NCBI GenBank assembly: GCA_951640165.1
Contig: OX621241.1
Coordinates: 7,450,001 to 7,514,000, forward strand
Direction of reading: 5' to 3'
Origin: Pseudoips prasinana
Taxonomy: Eukaryota; Arthropoda; Insecta; Lepidoptera; Nolidae
DNA: 64,000 nucleotides
Part shown: in pieces, positions 11,561-22,049 of the stretch
Layout of the letters: every line of letters begins with the position of its first letter
Position numbering within the stretch: the first letter of the stretch is position 1
Program-made: the position numbers and the translations under genes
The notes under the pieces: generated by a model
Told to the model about the DNA's origin: nothing
The model's input: only the letters and a program-made list of their open reading frames with translations
The model's database searches: none

Positions 11561-11884
11561 ACTAGCTGTGCCCTGCGGTTTTACCCGCGTTAAACTTTAT
11601 AAATTATCACAGCTCCTCCCCCGTAGGTGATAGCGTGATAATATTTAGCCTATGTGTTGGCCCGACCTCTGAGTAATATTCATGCAAAATTTTAAGTAAA
11701 TCCATGCAGTACTTTTTGTGTTTAGCCTGCACATACATACAGACAAACAGACACACAGACAAAATTTCTAAAAAATATATTTTTAGCTTCGATATCGATT
11801 GTAAATCATACCCCAGGTATCCTTTTTAAAAAATATTCAATGTACAGTTTTGACTTTCCTACGATTTTATTATATGTATAGATA
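11561..11884 (+). repeat. ACTAGCTG-type short retroposon (repeat D), full copy
   Basis: Complete plus-strand copy from ACTAGCTGTGCCCTGCGGTT to CGATTTTATTATATGTATAGAT, close in sequence to 7905-8227. Confidence 0.85.
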
Positions 11885-12013
11885 TGTAGATTGTGAGCAT
11901 ATTGATCAGATTTATTTTTCTGCACCTTATCATACTTACAAGTTACAATTTTAATTATATTTTTTTGGATATGGCTCACTCCAATCTAGAAAATAGTTCG
12001 AGAATTTAAGTCA

Positions 12014-12080
12014 ATAAATTTTATTTGCAAATACTTTTATACACAGATTGTGCATAAAAATATTTGCAAATAAAATTTGG
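12014..12080. repeat. Hairpin-forming inverted repeat
   Basis: A perfect 18-bp arm at 12016-12033 (AAATTTTATTTGCAAATA) is mirrored at 12061-12078. Weaker pairing continues inward (CTTTTAT against ATAAAAA), leaving a very small loop. Outside the perfect arms TCAAT and ATTGA also pair. Confidence 0.8.
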
Positions 12081-12724
12081 ATTGATTTAATGCTTAATTG
12101 CAGTGTTACTAAAATTTATAATTCTAGTAAAATAAATAAAATAGGCCGTGTAATCAATACTTAAGCTATTTCATCTTAATATTTTCAAGTCAGTTCAAGG
12201 TTTAACACCCTAAACATTAAAACTGGTAACCACCTGAATTATAATGGTCCCTTATCTAAATGTCATACCACATAATTCATATTTAAAGCGATTATAGTGA
12301 CAAAAAGGTTTGAGAAGAGAAACGATAAAGGTGATCTATCCACTATGCTTGCTCCAGGATTTATGCTTCCCGAGTCGGCGGGTTAGACGGCGGGATCAGA
12401 TAGATATTTTATTACGTACTTATGTAAAAGCTGCGTTGTTGCATTTCAGATTTATGATAGTCTTTCTGACTTTCTTTTATGTAGTACTTTGGATTACGTT
12501 CTTATTATTTTATAAAAGGCTTCCATAGTCTTACCCACAGGTATAATACTATGGAAGCCCATTCCTCCGTCACTAAACAATTGAATAGATGTATAATATT
12601 TTGTATGTAGGTATAGTATATTATTATAGTATATAGTATTATTAGTATTTTAAATATAAGTATGTTTATGTAAATTGTATATAAGTACATAACTTTGAAT
12701 ATTTGACTGTACACTTACAGCTAC

Positions 12725-14070
12725 TTCTAACTTACTGTTTTCCTTGTCCACCCAACGGTTGTCTGGAAGAGATTGCTACAAAGTAATAAGACCGCCGATT
12801 GTACCTGTACTTGCTTATTTGTAAGACATGTATTGTTTCTTTTGGTGCAATAAAGTGTACTCTATCTATCTATCTAAACTAGAGTGGTTTGATATGATAC
12901 GGTAGTTAGTAGGCCAGCTATAGACCGCGGTGGTAGTATGAGAAGTGTCCTCCAGCTCCAGGAGGAAAGCGATTTGTTTGTGCCGCAGAGTACGCAACGG
13001 GACGGGTAATACAATCTGGGACATGGCGCAAAAGAGGGGCACCGGAGCAGCATAACCACGTTCTCATAGTTCCTCCCATCAGGCGCCAAAAGAAGTCCAC
13101 GACAGGTTAAGTTTAGTTGGGGCGAGTCCAATAAATCATGTAATCATGTAATCTGTTTTTTTTTAAACAAGTGTTTTCTAACTTACTGTTTTCCTTGTCC
13201 ACCCAACGGTTGTCTGGAAGTGATTGCTACAAAGTAATAAGACCGCCGATTGTACCTGTACTTGCTTATTTGTAAGACATGTATTGTTTCTTTTGGTGCA
13301 ATAAAGTGTACTCTATCTATCTATCTAAACTAGAGTGGTTTGATATGATACGGTAGTTAGTAGGCCAGCTATAGACTGCGGTGGTAGTATGAGAAGTGTC
13401 CTCCAGCTCCAGGAGGAAAGCGATTTGTTTGTGCCGCAGAGTACGCAACGGGACGGGTAATACAATCTGGGACATGGTGCAAAAGAGGGGCACCGGAGCA
13501 GCATAACCACGTTCTCATAGTTCCTCCCTCAGGCGCCAAAAGAAGTCCACGACAGGTTAAGTTTAGTTGGGGCGAGTCCAATAAATCATGTAATCATGTA
13601 ATCTGTTTTTTTTTAAACAAGTGTTTTCTAACTTACTGTTTTCCTTGTCCACCCAACGGTTGTCTGGAAGAGATTGCTACAAAGTAATAAGACCGCCGAT
13701 TGTACCTGTACTTGCTTATTTGTAAGACATGTATTGTTTCTTTTGGTGCAATAAAGTGTACTCTATCTATCTATCTAAACTAGAGTGGTTTGATATGATA
13801 CGGTAGTTAGTAGGCCAGCTATAGACTGCGGTGGTAGTATGAGAAGTGTCCTCCAGCTCCAGGAGGAAAGCGATTTGTTTGTGCCGCAGAGTACGCAACG
13901 GGACGGGTAATACAATCTGGGACATGGCGCAAAAGAGGGGCACCGGAGCAGCATAACCACGTTCTCATAGTTCCTCCCATCAGGCGCCAAAAGAAGTCCA
14001 CGACAGGTTAAGTTTAGTTGGGGCGAGTCCAATAAATCATGTAATCTGTTTTTTTTTAAACAAGTGTTTT
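12725..14070 (+). repeat. Three near-identical ~450-bp tandem units
   Basis: Units start at TTCTAACTTACTGTTTTCC at 12725, 13176 and 13626, giving lengths of about 451, 450 and 445. They differ by only a few changes: a two-base loss in CTCCCATCAGG in unit 2, one fewer ATCATGTA in unit 3, and single substitutions. Each unit holds a retroposon tail (CACCCAACGGTTGTCTGG ... GTGCAATAAAGTGT, then CTATCTATCTATC) joined to about 250 bp of GC-richer DNA and a TTTTTTTTAAACAAGTG joint. An 85-codon open frame on the minus strand repeats in units 1 and 3 but shifts in unit 2, arguing against a gene. High identity indicates a recent duplication or gene conversion. Confidence 0.9.
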
Positions 14071-14271
14071 TATCTAATACTCTTTGAATGTTTTCACTTT
14101 ATTATTTTGTATCGTCTTTTTGTGTTTGACGTTTTATTTGTTCTAAATTATTTATATTATAGTTGATAATGTATAAAATTTTTGCACGAGATATCTATGT
14201 CAAATATATGTAGTTGGATAAGTTTATAATGTACCCAACAACCCTGTACCTATATTTTAGCAAATAAATAT

Positions 14272-14294
14272 TTCATTCATTCATTCATTCAATA
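14272..14294 (+). repeat. (TTCA)n microsatellite
   Basis: Five tandem ATTC/TTCA units near the SINE-A copy that follows. Confidence 0.7.
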
Positions 14295-14364
14295 TTCGCA
14301 CTCTCATGTGGCATGCGTAAAAAAGGGAATAAACTGGTTACTGTGTCATTCGATCATGTCACGT

Positions 14365-14626
14365 GTTTTGTAAATGCTTGCTTTGCACGCCGCAGGTCGT
14401 GGCGTGGGTTCGATTCCCACCCAGTACAGATATATGCATAAACATGTCTGTTTGTCCTGAGTCTGGGTGTAATTATCTATATTAAGTATGCATTTACAAA
14501 AGAAAAGTAGTATGTCATGTAGTATATCAGTTATCTGGTTTCCATAGTACAAGTTCTGCTTAGTTTGGGATTAGATGAAAGTGTGTGAATAATGACCTAG
14601 GATACTATTATTTATTATTATAAATA
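14365..14626 (+). repeat. SINE-A copy (tRNA-derived)
   Basis: The tRNA-like head has TAAATGCTTGCTTTGCACGC and a B box GGTTCGATTCC at 14407-14417. It is followed by CATGTCTGTTTGTCCTGAGT, TCTGGGTGTAATTATCTATA, GGTTTCCATAGTAC and an ATT-rich tail. The A-box end is truncated. Confidence 0.8.
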
Positions 14627-14886
14627 ACTAGCGGCCCGGTACGTGCTTCGCTACGTATAAGGCATAGTATTAAAAAAATGATTATTAAGTTCATTTATTC
14701 AAACAAAAAAAGATTTTATTGCTAAAAGATGTTGATATTACACTTTTTCAAGACTTTTTTTAAATTTTACAAACCTACCCTGGACTTCCACGAATAATTC
14801 AAGACCAAAATTAGCCAAATCGGTAAAGGCGTTGTTGAGTTATAACATTACAACGAAAAGTGGCATTGATCTTTATATATATAGAT
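14627..14886 (+). repeat. ACTAGCGGCCCG-type short retroposon
   Basis: It starts ACTAGCGGCCCGGTACGTGC, then TTCGCTACGTATAAGGC, and ends TTTATATATATAGATATAT. This is the same design as repeat D (ACTAGC head, TATAGAT tail) but a different interior, so it is a related family. It begins directly at the tail of the preceding SINE. Confidence 0.65.
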
Positions 14887-15040
14887 ATATCCCGTGCAGA
14901 TGGCTAGTTCCAACCACTAGTTACCGCCATGGCTAAAATAAATTACATAATTAGTTATAATATCATTATATTATGTTCGAAGAACACACTCATGAACTTT
15001 TGACTAAGTAAGTAAGTTAGTGAACACACCAAATTAAACA

Positions 15041-15363
15041 ATCTATACATATAATAAAATCGTAGGAAAGTCAAAACTGTACATTGAATATTTTTTAAAA
15101 GGATACTAGAGGCGTGATCTACAATCGATATCGAAGCCAAAAATATAGTTTTTATAATTTTTGTCTGTGTGTCTGTTTGTCTGTATGTATGTCCGGGCTA
15201 AACTCAAAAAGTACTGCATGGATTTACTTCAAATTTTGCATGAATATTACCAAGAGGTCGGGTCAACATAAAGGCTACATATTATCACGCTATCACTTAC
15301 GGGGGATGAGCTGTGATAATTTATTAAATTTAACGCGGGTAAAATCGCGGGGTACAGCTAGTA
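15041..15363 (-). repeat. ACTAGCTG-type short retroposon (repeat D)
   Basis: Full-length minus-strand copy ending at + 15041 (ATCTATACATATAATAAAAT) and starting at TACAGCTAGT (15363). A 105-codon open frame across it is only a translation of the repeat. Confidence 0.85.
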
Positions 15364-15604
15364 ATGTATATTTGTCTTGTCTTTGTTGGGGTGTACTTAC
15401 GTACAGCACTTCGACCTTTCAACGTACTTAGTGCTAACGCCACGATTAATTGTGTACTGTATACTCTGCAGCACAAAATAGGACCACGTATTTGTCGTGT
15501 AATTGGGTCCTAACAGCACTTGTGTACAATAATGTCTAAATGAGAGCCTACCGATTAATGTACGTAAACAAAACCAGAACTATTTCACAGAAATATCAAA
15601 ATTC

Positions 15605-15800
15605 ATACATAGACTCACGTTTCACGTTACTGCCGCAGGGGTAGGCAGAGACAACGGATCTCCGTTTGATCTTTGCACACCTCTTTTGCCTCGTTTACTA
15701 TCATTATATTCTTCATACAAGCTCGGTGGTTTAGGGTACTTCTGACCTGGCCTTTCTTGAGAACATCTCGGATTTGGCCAGATAATGTTTAATTAGATCT
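15605..15800 (-). repeat. LINE ORF C-terminal tail (GACTCACG...GGTAGGCAG family), degraded
   Basis: Closely related to 31905-32135, where the same stretch encodes the basic end of a LINE protein. This copy has small indels that break the frame. Confidence 0.65.
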
Positions 15801-15904
15801 TTCACTTTCGGTTATACAAACATTTAAGTTGTTCAAATATTTCTATTCGATTCGATTCCCGTGATAGACGAAAAAATTTAAATTTCTACAAATATGTACG
15901 GAAC

Positions 15905-16440
15905 AAGTGATAATAATAATAATAAAGTTCTTTATTAAAGTATCCAAAGACTCAAAATTGTTAGTATACATAAGACTTATTCTATGTTAGTAAAAATATA
16001 GCTAAGATTTTGTTTAGTGGAATACATGAATCACTGATGCCCCATTCCGTGAGAAAGAGCACAGCAATGATTCATGTATAGGCAGTCAAATCTGCTTGCG
16101 ATCATGGCCAGAATGCTGTTAGAGTGGCCACGAATCCTGCTCACCAGGGATGCACACCGTTAGCTTACTCTAAAGTTTCAGATCATCTGTCTTATAGGGA
16201 TAGTTTTTGATAGGATGTCACTTACACCCTGTATCACTGTGTAGTACACAATGTTATGCGTACGTCTAGTCTTGTAAGACCTTGCTGAATGGCCCGTTGC
16301 ATAATTGTAGCGGTGTCACGCTCCTGCATTGTTACGCCTGTTTGATTTTATGGGGCCGGCAGGTCCATTGTGGCCACAGTATATGAATAACAAGCAATGG
16401 AGTTAATATTCTAATACTTGCTCATACCACTATGAATGTA
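15905..16440 (-). repeat. Probable LINE 3' UTR
   Basis: It starts with AATAATAATAATAAAGTTC-TTTATTAAAG, a typical reversed LINE tail, followed by ~500 bases of GC-richer DNA without an open frame. An 11-bp inverted repeat (TACATGAATCA / TGATTCATGTA, near 16024 and 16069) lies inside. There is no second copy in the window, so the call rests on composition and the tail. Confidence 0.4.
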
Positions 16441-16834
16441 AAATGAAATTACATTATGGACTTGGACTTTAATAAACAACACCATGTTTGTAAGCTATTT
16501 TAAGTAATAAATAATTTTGATTGCTTTCATTTGATTTAATTTATGTACCTATGAATATAGTTATGTACATATGTTAAAACCTAATTAGGTACCTATATAC
16601 TTAAGTTATACTTACGGACCTATATCCCTAAGTATAACTTACCTACCTACTTAGGTTTTAACTCGCGACACACACAAATAGGGGGTTTAATTAGACAAAA
16701 GATTAGGCTGTGTGTTTTTCTGTCTTTGGCACAATTAGATGAAATGGTTGATTCAGTTTAACTGTTTAAATTAATTTACTGAAACAGATTATTGGCATGG
16801 GTACACTACCAGCTGCCTGTCATTTCCAATTTTT

Positions 16835-16965
16835 ACCAGTCCATCCTTCGGTTGTCTGAAAGAAATCGCTATTATGCGATAAGACCGCCAATTGTACATT
16901 ATTTTAATTATTAAGATTTTTCCTGTATATGTTGTGCAATAAAGTGTATCTATCTATCTATTGTT
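16835..16965 (+). repeat. Retroposon tail K (GTTGTCTG ... AATAAAGTGT (CTAT)n)
   Basis: It contains CCATCC-TTCGGTTGTCTG, AAGACCGCCAATTGTAC and GTGCAATAAAGTGTATCTATCTATC. The same tail occurs inside each unit of 12725-14070 and at 23935-24082. AATAAA plus a tetranucleotide tail suggests the 3' end of a non-LTR element. Confidence 0.75.
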
Positions 16966-17434
16966 TGATTGTGATATATAACTTAAAAATATATTATGCT
17001 TTTTTAATGTAACGGTTACAGTAGCTTAAGGGTTCATTATTTTACTTAGCATACATTTTTAATTTAATACCTTATTTACTTCCCAAAAAAACATAGGAAA
17101 TCAGTATTTTCCCACATTTAGTGGTCACTAAAAAAATATCAACGTAGGCTTTACTGTTTCATTGGACAGTAAAAAATACGTACCGCGCAACGGATAATTT
17201 ACGAGGAGATCGGGCCAGCCGCCGCTTGCGTGTCTTCATGGGTTCTCTCCACAGACTCACGCATTCTGCACGCACCACTGCTGTTGTGTATCATCAGCTG
17301 GTCGACCCTTTGTAGTTTTTAGTGTACAAGACCATGTCAGTTAATTTCATCTCATACTTATTAGTCCATTTTTTATCTATGTTCGTTGTCCTCAGTATTT
17401 CTATTGCGGAAAAACGCACGGCTATACGTGTCTC

Positions 17435-17482
17435 AACAAGGTTTTTTTTTTTTTTTCTTTTTGTGTTTTTTTTTTCTGAACT
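17435..17482 (+). repeat. Poly-T rich tract
   Basis: Two long T runs separated by CTTTTTGTG. They make two mirrored 70-codon frames look open (Phe-rich or Lys-rich). These are not genes. Confidence 0.7.
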
Positions 17483-17764
17483 TTTGACAACTGTCACGCC
17501 AGTTCCATCATACCACAAACCAACTTACATCTAACATATTAATATTTTAGCATGATACAATAATACTAACTAAGTACGTAAATTACACTACTCATACAAC
17601 ATTTTGGCTTCACGTGATACGGGTGCCGATAAAATTGTGTGGAAGTAGCCTAAATCTAATTGATTAACATTAAGACATTTTACGCATCAAGGTTGTGTGT
17701 TACAACATGATCACGAGCAATGTATCAATGCAGCTTATACGTCGTCGATGCATTACAATAAGAT

Positions 17765-17960
17765 TTAACGTGGTAATGATTGATGGGGCAAAGCACGTAG
17801 GCACGCGGTCAGTGAATAGATGTGTGACCGCCAAAGTGGTTTAATTTCTGAGCATCTCCGTGCTTCCGGGGACGATAAACTATCGGTACCAGCTGTTATG
17901 GCATATCTCAGCCTAGGTCGTTTGAAAATTCTGACACCAATAATCAAACAACTTCCCGCA
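17765..17960 (-). repeat. Interspersed repeat E (CCGAAGCACGGAGACGCTCAG family)
   Basis: Reverse-complement phrases are GAAGCACGGAGATGCTCAGA, AATTAAACCACTTTGGCGGT and CTATTCACTGACCGCGTGCC, then TTGCCCCATCAATCATTACC. Other copies: 20935-21135, 22180-22500, 45935-46145, 47225-47465 and part at 57375-57470. Widespread in Lepidoptera; class uncertain. Confidence 0.75.
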
Positions 17961-17989
17961 CGATTAAAAAGAGTTATTACACGGATATA

Positions 17990-18316
17990 ATGTTGTTTCA
18001 TAATTACTGTTTAAAGAACATAACTAATGTACAGTCCCACACTGTACATCGTTGGCATATTACTGCTGCTTGTGCGATCTCACGATTGCACAATGTCTTT
18101 TATTACACAACTTTACCTCAGTGCATTAATAATCGTTTTTCAACGTTTCTTTATAAGAACCGATTAGATCAAAATTATAATAATATATGGCAGCCATTGA
18201 AACAGAACTATCAAAAAAGTAATATCAAAAACAGTTCAGAAACAAATGATAAATCACGTAACATACATAAAAAGTACAGTCGTAACGCTGACCTCCTTTT
18301 GGAGTACCTAAGTTAA
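17990..18316 (+). CDS. Unrecognised 108-codon open frame (doubtful)
   Basis: This uninterrupted frame of 108 codons matches no family I know. It is rich in Asn, Lys, Tyr and Ser, without a signal peptide, membrane span or repeated motif. It ends just before an A-rich stretch and begins at the edge of a repeat E copy. In 64 kb of AT-rich DNA a few frames of this length are expected by chance, and most others of this size here fall inside repeats. I list it because it does not overlap a known repeat. A chance frame remains the likeliest explanation. Confidence 0.12.
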   Translation: MLFHNYCLKNITNVQSHTVHRWHITAACAISRLHNVFYYTTLPQCINNRFSTFLYKNRLDQNYNNIWQPLKQNYQKSNIKNSSETNDKSRNIHKKYSRNADLLLEYLS

Positions 18317-18869
18317 AAAAACTGATGTTGCTGGTGTCTATGGGGCACCGCCCTATTACATTAAAAAAATACAGTTAAATTGATAATCTCATTCTTAAGA
18401 ATACACAAAAAAGAGATTAAATAAATATTACTCCTATAATATATAGAATTGTCAAGTAAAACCAATTATCTCCCTTCATAAGTTTCAATTTAATTCCATG
18501 TTCATTATAACGTAAATCACATTAAGTTAATATTATCTTCGCAATGTAGGCCCGGCGACTCGACTGACATCACATCCCACGGTTTATGGTAATTCATTGA
18601 ATGTGGGTATTCAAGCAAGTAAATTCGGGGCTTTATTTTAAATCGTGTTCACTTTACTTACAATAGGGTGGGGATTCTAATTTTGAATATGCGTGTATTA
18701 GTTATGCTGGTGCGTAGAGGTTAAAGGTGCAAAACAAGTGTCAACTGTCATGTCGATTCTATATTTGAAACTTGACAAGTTTGACAAGACACTACGAATT
18801 GATTTATTCGTAGTCCTAAGCCCTCCACGCCTGGAAGGCCGGTGGACCACTCGGTGACAACTCGCTGCT

Positions 18870-19320
18870 CGCATTGTAACGTAACGTCTTGGGATCCCTT
18901 CTTTTCGCATAATGTTCTTTGGCCTACTATACTTCGGACTAACGATTTTGGCACAATTTGTTTTGGCATAATAATACTTCGGCATATTTTTCTTAGGCAT
19001 ACATTTTATGTTGGCATAATCATCTTAAAGACTAATTTGTTTTGGCATAAATTTGATTCGCATAACGTTAGTAGACAGAACCGAATGCTGCATGCTGCAT
19101 GCTTGCTTGTATGCTGCACGTAATAAATTTATGCTTTAGAATATTATGCTTAATCATTATTATGGTTAGAGAAATAATGCTTAATAAAATTATGCGTAAG
19201 CTGTTATGCGTAACTATATTATGCGAAAATATAATTATGCCAAACAAAATTATGCTAAGTTATATTAGATCTTAAAATTTTATGCAAATGGATGGATAGG
19301 GAACCGCTGCATTGCGTTCA
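18870..19320. repeat. Inverted array of degenerate GGCATAAT motifs
   Basis: The left half (about 18905-19070) repeats a ~17-base motif built on TT(T/C)GGCATAAT; the right half (about 19130-19275) repeats its complement, ATTATGC(C/G)NAA. The two halves meet around TGCTGCATGCTGCATGCTTG (19087-19110). The outer flanks are also loosely complementary: GCATTGTA...GGGATCCCTTC...CGCATAATG at 18873-18915 against TGCAAATGGATGGATAGGGAACC...GCATTGCG at 19282-19316. This looks like a non-autonomous element with subterminal repeats. The family is unknown to me. Confidence 0.6.
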
Positions 19321-19622
19321 CTGCGCATAGCCAATAGACCGCGCGCTGCCCGCGAATGATTCACACGAGAACGATTCTTGGCGATGCGCATCTCCCCGCC
19401 CACCTCTCGAAAATTCGTGGGCCAAGCGTCCACTCGTTGACCACTCGGCGTTCACTCGTTGACCGCGCCGGGTCCACTAGTTGGCCGCGCGACGTTTATT
19501 GGTGATAACGCGGCATCCATCCGTGGACCACGTGTCGACGACGAGTGGACGCCGCCGTGCGACGAGGCGGTGCGGGGTGGGTGCCAAGTGGCTCAAATGA
19601 GCTGTGACGTTAACGTAAGTAT
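19300..19622 (+). other. CpG-rich patch with internal repeats and a strong splice-donor-like end
   Basis: Strongly GC- and CpG-rich compared with its neighbours. It contains repeated CCACTCG(T/G)TGACC-like units (19420-19490). An open frame from 19459 runs through it and meets GTTAACGTAAGT at 19610-19621, a perfect donor context. Two readings are possible: a promoter and first exon of a gene with distant exons, or the CpG-rich flank of the element to its left. The repeated units favour the second. Confidence 0.3.
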
Positions 19623-20190
19623 ACGCTTAGAAATAACCGAAAATGACGAAAACTGAGCTGACTAAGATAACTATCTCACATAATTATGTGAGATACTTTT
19701 AACAACTAGCTAAAGCAATGAAACCTGCGCCAAAAATTATATCATTATTTTAAATATTATAATAGTTAAATATGTTATGTTAATTTTGACACGTTACAAT
19801 AAGTCCTACCATTTTTGTCCCATAACGAACATTGAACTCATTTAAATCTACCCATCAATCAATCAGCCTTTCCATTCCGGCAAATGGCTTAAAAACAACA
19901 CGAGATAAACAAATATACAAAAGTTTAAAACAAAGACCAACGTATATGGAAGAACGCTCACATATAGCACAGGGACTAAATCTGTCTCCTGGCTGAATAA
20001 TGACGATTTTTCTTCAGGGTTTCCAGTGGTATATTAGGGGATTTGAAGACAAAAGAATTGCTCTCTGAAAATTATTTATGTATGTTCGTACAATGTGTCT
20101 TATACATAATCCTCTTAGTTTCTGTCAGTATGTGTCTACTTGTTGCGTTTTATGGTTCTAACTAATATTATTACTATGTGAATAAAGGTT
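19623..20190. other. Gene-free stretch
   Basis: Only a short inverted repeat (TATCTCACATAATTATGTGA region, 19670-19693) is visible. Confidence 0.5.
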
Positions 20191-20194
20191 ATGA

Positions 20195-20395
20195 ATTATA
20201 TTACTGGAGTGGTTCTCGAGTGGGGACCACGAACCGGAAGAGGCAACGTGGGCAGGCCCCCTACAAGATGGACCGATGATCTTGTGCGGGTCGGTGGAAA
20301 CTGCTGTGGAAATTGTGGAGATCTTTGGGGGAGGCCTTTGTCCAGCAGTGGATGTTCTTCAGCTGATATGATGATGATGATGATATATTTTAAAA
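20195..20395 (+). repeat. RTE-type LINE C-terminus and 3' tail
   Basis: It encodes the family's last residues: Leu-Glu-Trp, Pro-Arg-Thr-Gly-Arg, Gly-Arg-Pro-Pro-Thr-Arg-Trp-Thr-Asp-Asp-Leu-Val-Arg. It ends with TTTGTCCAGCAGTGGATG and (ATG)n. It is the clearest coding remnant of this family in the window together with 43065-43345. Confidence 0.8.
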
Positions 20396-20814
20396 TTTAT
20401 CTCAAGATGGAAATTGCTGTACAATCTGGGATCCCCACCTAGATATTATGGGCACCATAATTTCTATTCTAACTTGTTTGTTATATAGTAACCTAGTAAC
20501 AAGTGGGTAGAGCTTACTGTCTATGGAAAAACAACCAATCGCCGTATTGAATATTTGTTATGTTTCTTGATATTCATGAAAACATAATCTCTACTGTAGC
20601 TTAGCTGTAGCTGTAAATCGTAATAAAGTTCTCTAATATCTAACTATGGCAGCAAAAATTTTTACTTTTATTCCGAATGAATGATCGGTGGGGAGTGAAT
20701 TATTGAAATTACAAAAACCCAAAGCTCATATAAATTAATGATACGAATATCTTGCATCTTGTATTTTTCACTGTAACTCAGTGAACAAGAATATACGAGT
20801 ATCATCTGAAGGTA

Positions 20815-20922
20815 CAGAAGCCAGCACATCAAGCTACCGCAATCTATTAAATTTCCCCAATTGAAAGTGAACGTAACGCATATGTGATAAAGTTGAAAAT
20901 CTATAAAAGAAATTTGACAGAC
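20815..20922 (+). mobile_element. MITE-1 copy, right end truncated
   Basis: It starts GTACAGAAGCCAGCACATCA with the full interior (CCCCAATTGAAAGTGAACG, GTGATAAAGTTGAAAATC, GAAATTTGACAGA), then changes sequence before the outer half of the right inverted repeat. Confidence 0.75.
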
Positions 20923-20934
20923 AACAAAATTTCA

Positions 20935-21135
20935 TCGAATGGGGCGCTCATAGCCTGTTGCTCACGACGGCCCGTTAATGATCGGTGGGGTACGAGTGAA
21001 ACATCTAGGTACGTGGTCAGACAATAGCTGGGTGACTGCCAAATTTGTTTAATTTCTGAGCTTCTCCGTGCTTTGGATGGCACGTTACGATGTCGGTCCC
21101 ATTTCAAAGTCAGGTCCCAGTTAAGCCATGTCAAA
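20935..21135 (-). repeat. Interspersed repeat E
   Basis: Reversed copy with AAGCACGGAGAAGCTCAGAA, ATTAAACAAATTTGGCAGTC and GATCATTAACGGGCCGTCG. It abuts the preceding inverted-repeat element. Confidence 0.7.
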
Positions 21136-21174
21136 GTCTACTGGGCACCAAGAAAATCTCCTCTGATGCGCCTA

Positions 21175-21748
21175 TGCACACCACATTTTATAAACGGGCT
21201 GTTGAAGCGCGTTTGTAGCGATACAGACGCGATAAGCATGCAAGTCAGACGCAGCTTGTAGACCTTTGCACACCTGTAAAGATACGCGTTTGAATCGATA
21301 CAGACACGCGTGTGTAGCAAACAGACGCGATGCAAAAGTGCGTGTGCATTGATACCAACGCGCTGGAGTTTTGCGTTTTTAAGCAGAACCTCGTCAACAG
21401 TAGCAATATGTCGTCGTGATTGCATGCGCTTTGCTCCATTTTTTTGTTACAAAAACGTGCAGTGCACTAAATAGCTCGATTTCTACTAGCGTAGATTCAT
21501 AATTCCCTCGTTGCGGGGGAAACCCTGCCCGTAGGGAAGGCGCGCGCGCTGGCGGTCGCATCAATGTCGCTCTGTATCGATACACATGCGATGCTAACGC
21601 GCGTTTGTAGCGATACAGACTCGCGTTAGCATCACGTTTGTATCGATACAAACGACAATAAACTGATCTGTAGGATGAAAGCGCGCCGTCAACACGCGTA
21701 ATCAAAACGCGCGTCGGCGGCGCGTTTAAAAAACGTGGTGGGCACAGT
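21175..21748. mobile_element. Non-autonomous DNA transposon-like element with TGTATCGATACA motifs
   Basis: The ends are imperfect inverted repeats: TATGCACACCACATTTTATAAACG at the left against the complement of CGTTTAAAAAACGTGGTGGGCACA at the right. Inside, a near-palindromic motif GCGTTTGTATCGATACAGACGCG recurs in both orientations near 21208, 21285, 21575, 21605 and 21635, with further partial copies. Subterminal motifs of this sort are typical of hAT-, P- or CACTA-like elements, but no transposase frame is present and no target duplication was identified. GC content is far above the flanks. Confidence 0.65.
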
Positions 21749-22045
21749 CTCTCACTGCCGTATGGGCATACGATAAAAGAAGTCTAGTTAATACCCGACA
21801 TACAACTCTACATATAATACGTAAACCAGATACCTTCATTCTAGTATACGTTCCATCCAAATAGCGTATATCCTATAGTGTTATGGCATTGCGTATATAT
21901 CGATCTAATATATTGGAGCTGGGTGATACGTACACAAGCCTCTGTAAGCTTTTAAGCTTCTAATTTGACACCGCCGGCTGTGATACTGCGTTGGCGTCGA
22001 ATATGTTTCAAATTAAGATATTTTTTTAATTATCCTTTGACTTTG
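21749..22045. other. Gene-free stretch
   Basis: No gene or repeat was recognised between the DNA element and the next LINE tail. Confidence 0.45.
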
Positions 22046-22049
22046 GATG

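Noticed and set aside
12874..14032. Repeated 85-codon minus-strand frame in the tandem units
   Set aside because: It sits in a noncoding tandem repeat, is broken by a two-base deletion in the middle unit, and has no domain.
12725..14070. Regularly spaced repeats resembling a CRISPR array
   Set aside because: The units are 450 bp and contiguous, with eukaryotic retroposon tails; the organism is an insect.
14407..14417. tRNA-like B boxes (also 34367, 41804, 42813 and 57519)
   Set aside because: The surrounding text does not fold as a cloverleaf, and each continues into the same SINE body; these are SINE heads, not tRNA genes.
15114..15431. 105-codon Cys-rich frame
   Set aside because: It lies across an ACTAGCTG-type retroposon; the Cys-rich look comes from the TGTCTGT repeats.
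18698..19123. Met-Pro-Lys periodic frames across the GGCATAAT array
   Set aside because: The periodicity comes from the ~17-base DNA motif, not from a protein repeat; the other strand is equally open.
21394..21705. 103-codon Arg/Tyr-rich frame and neighbouring frames
   Set aside because: Generated by the TGTATCGATACA motifs of the DNA element at 21175-21748.
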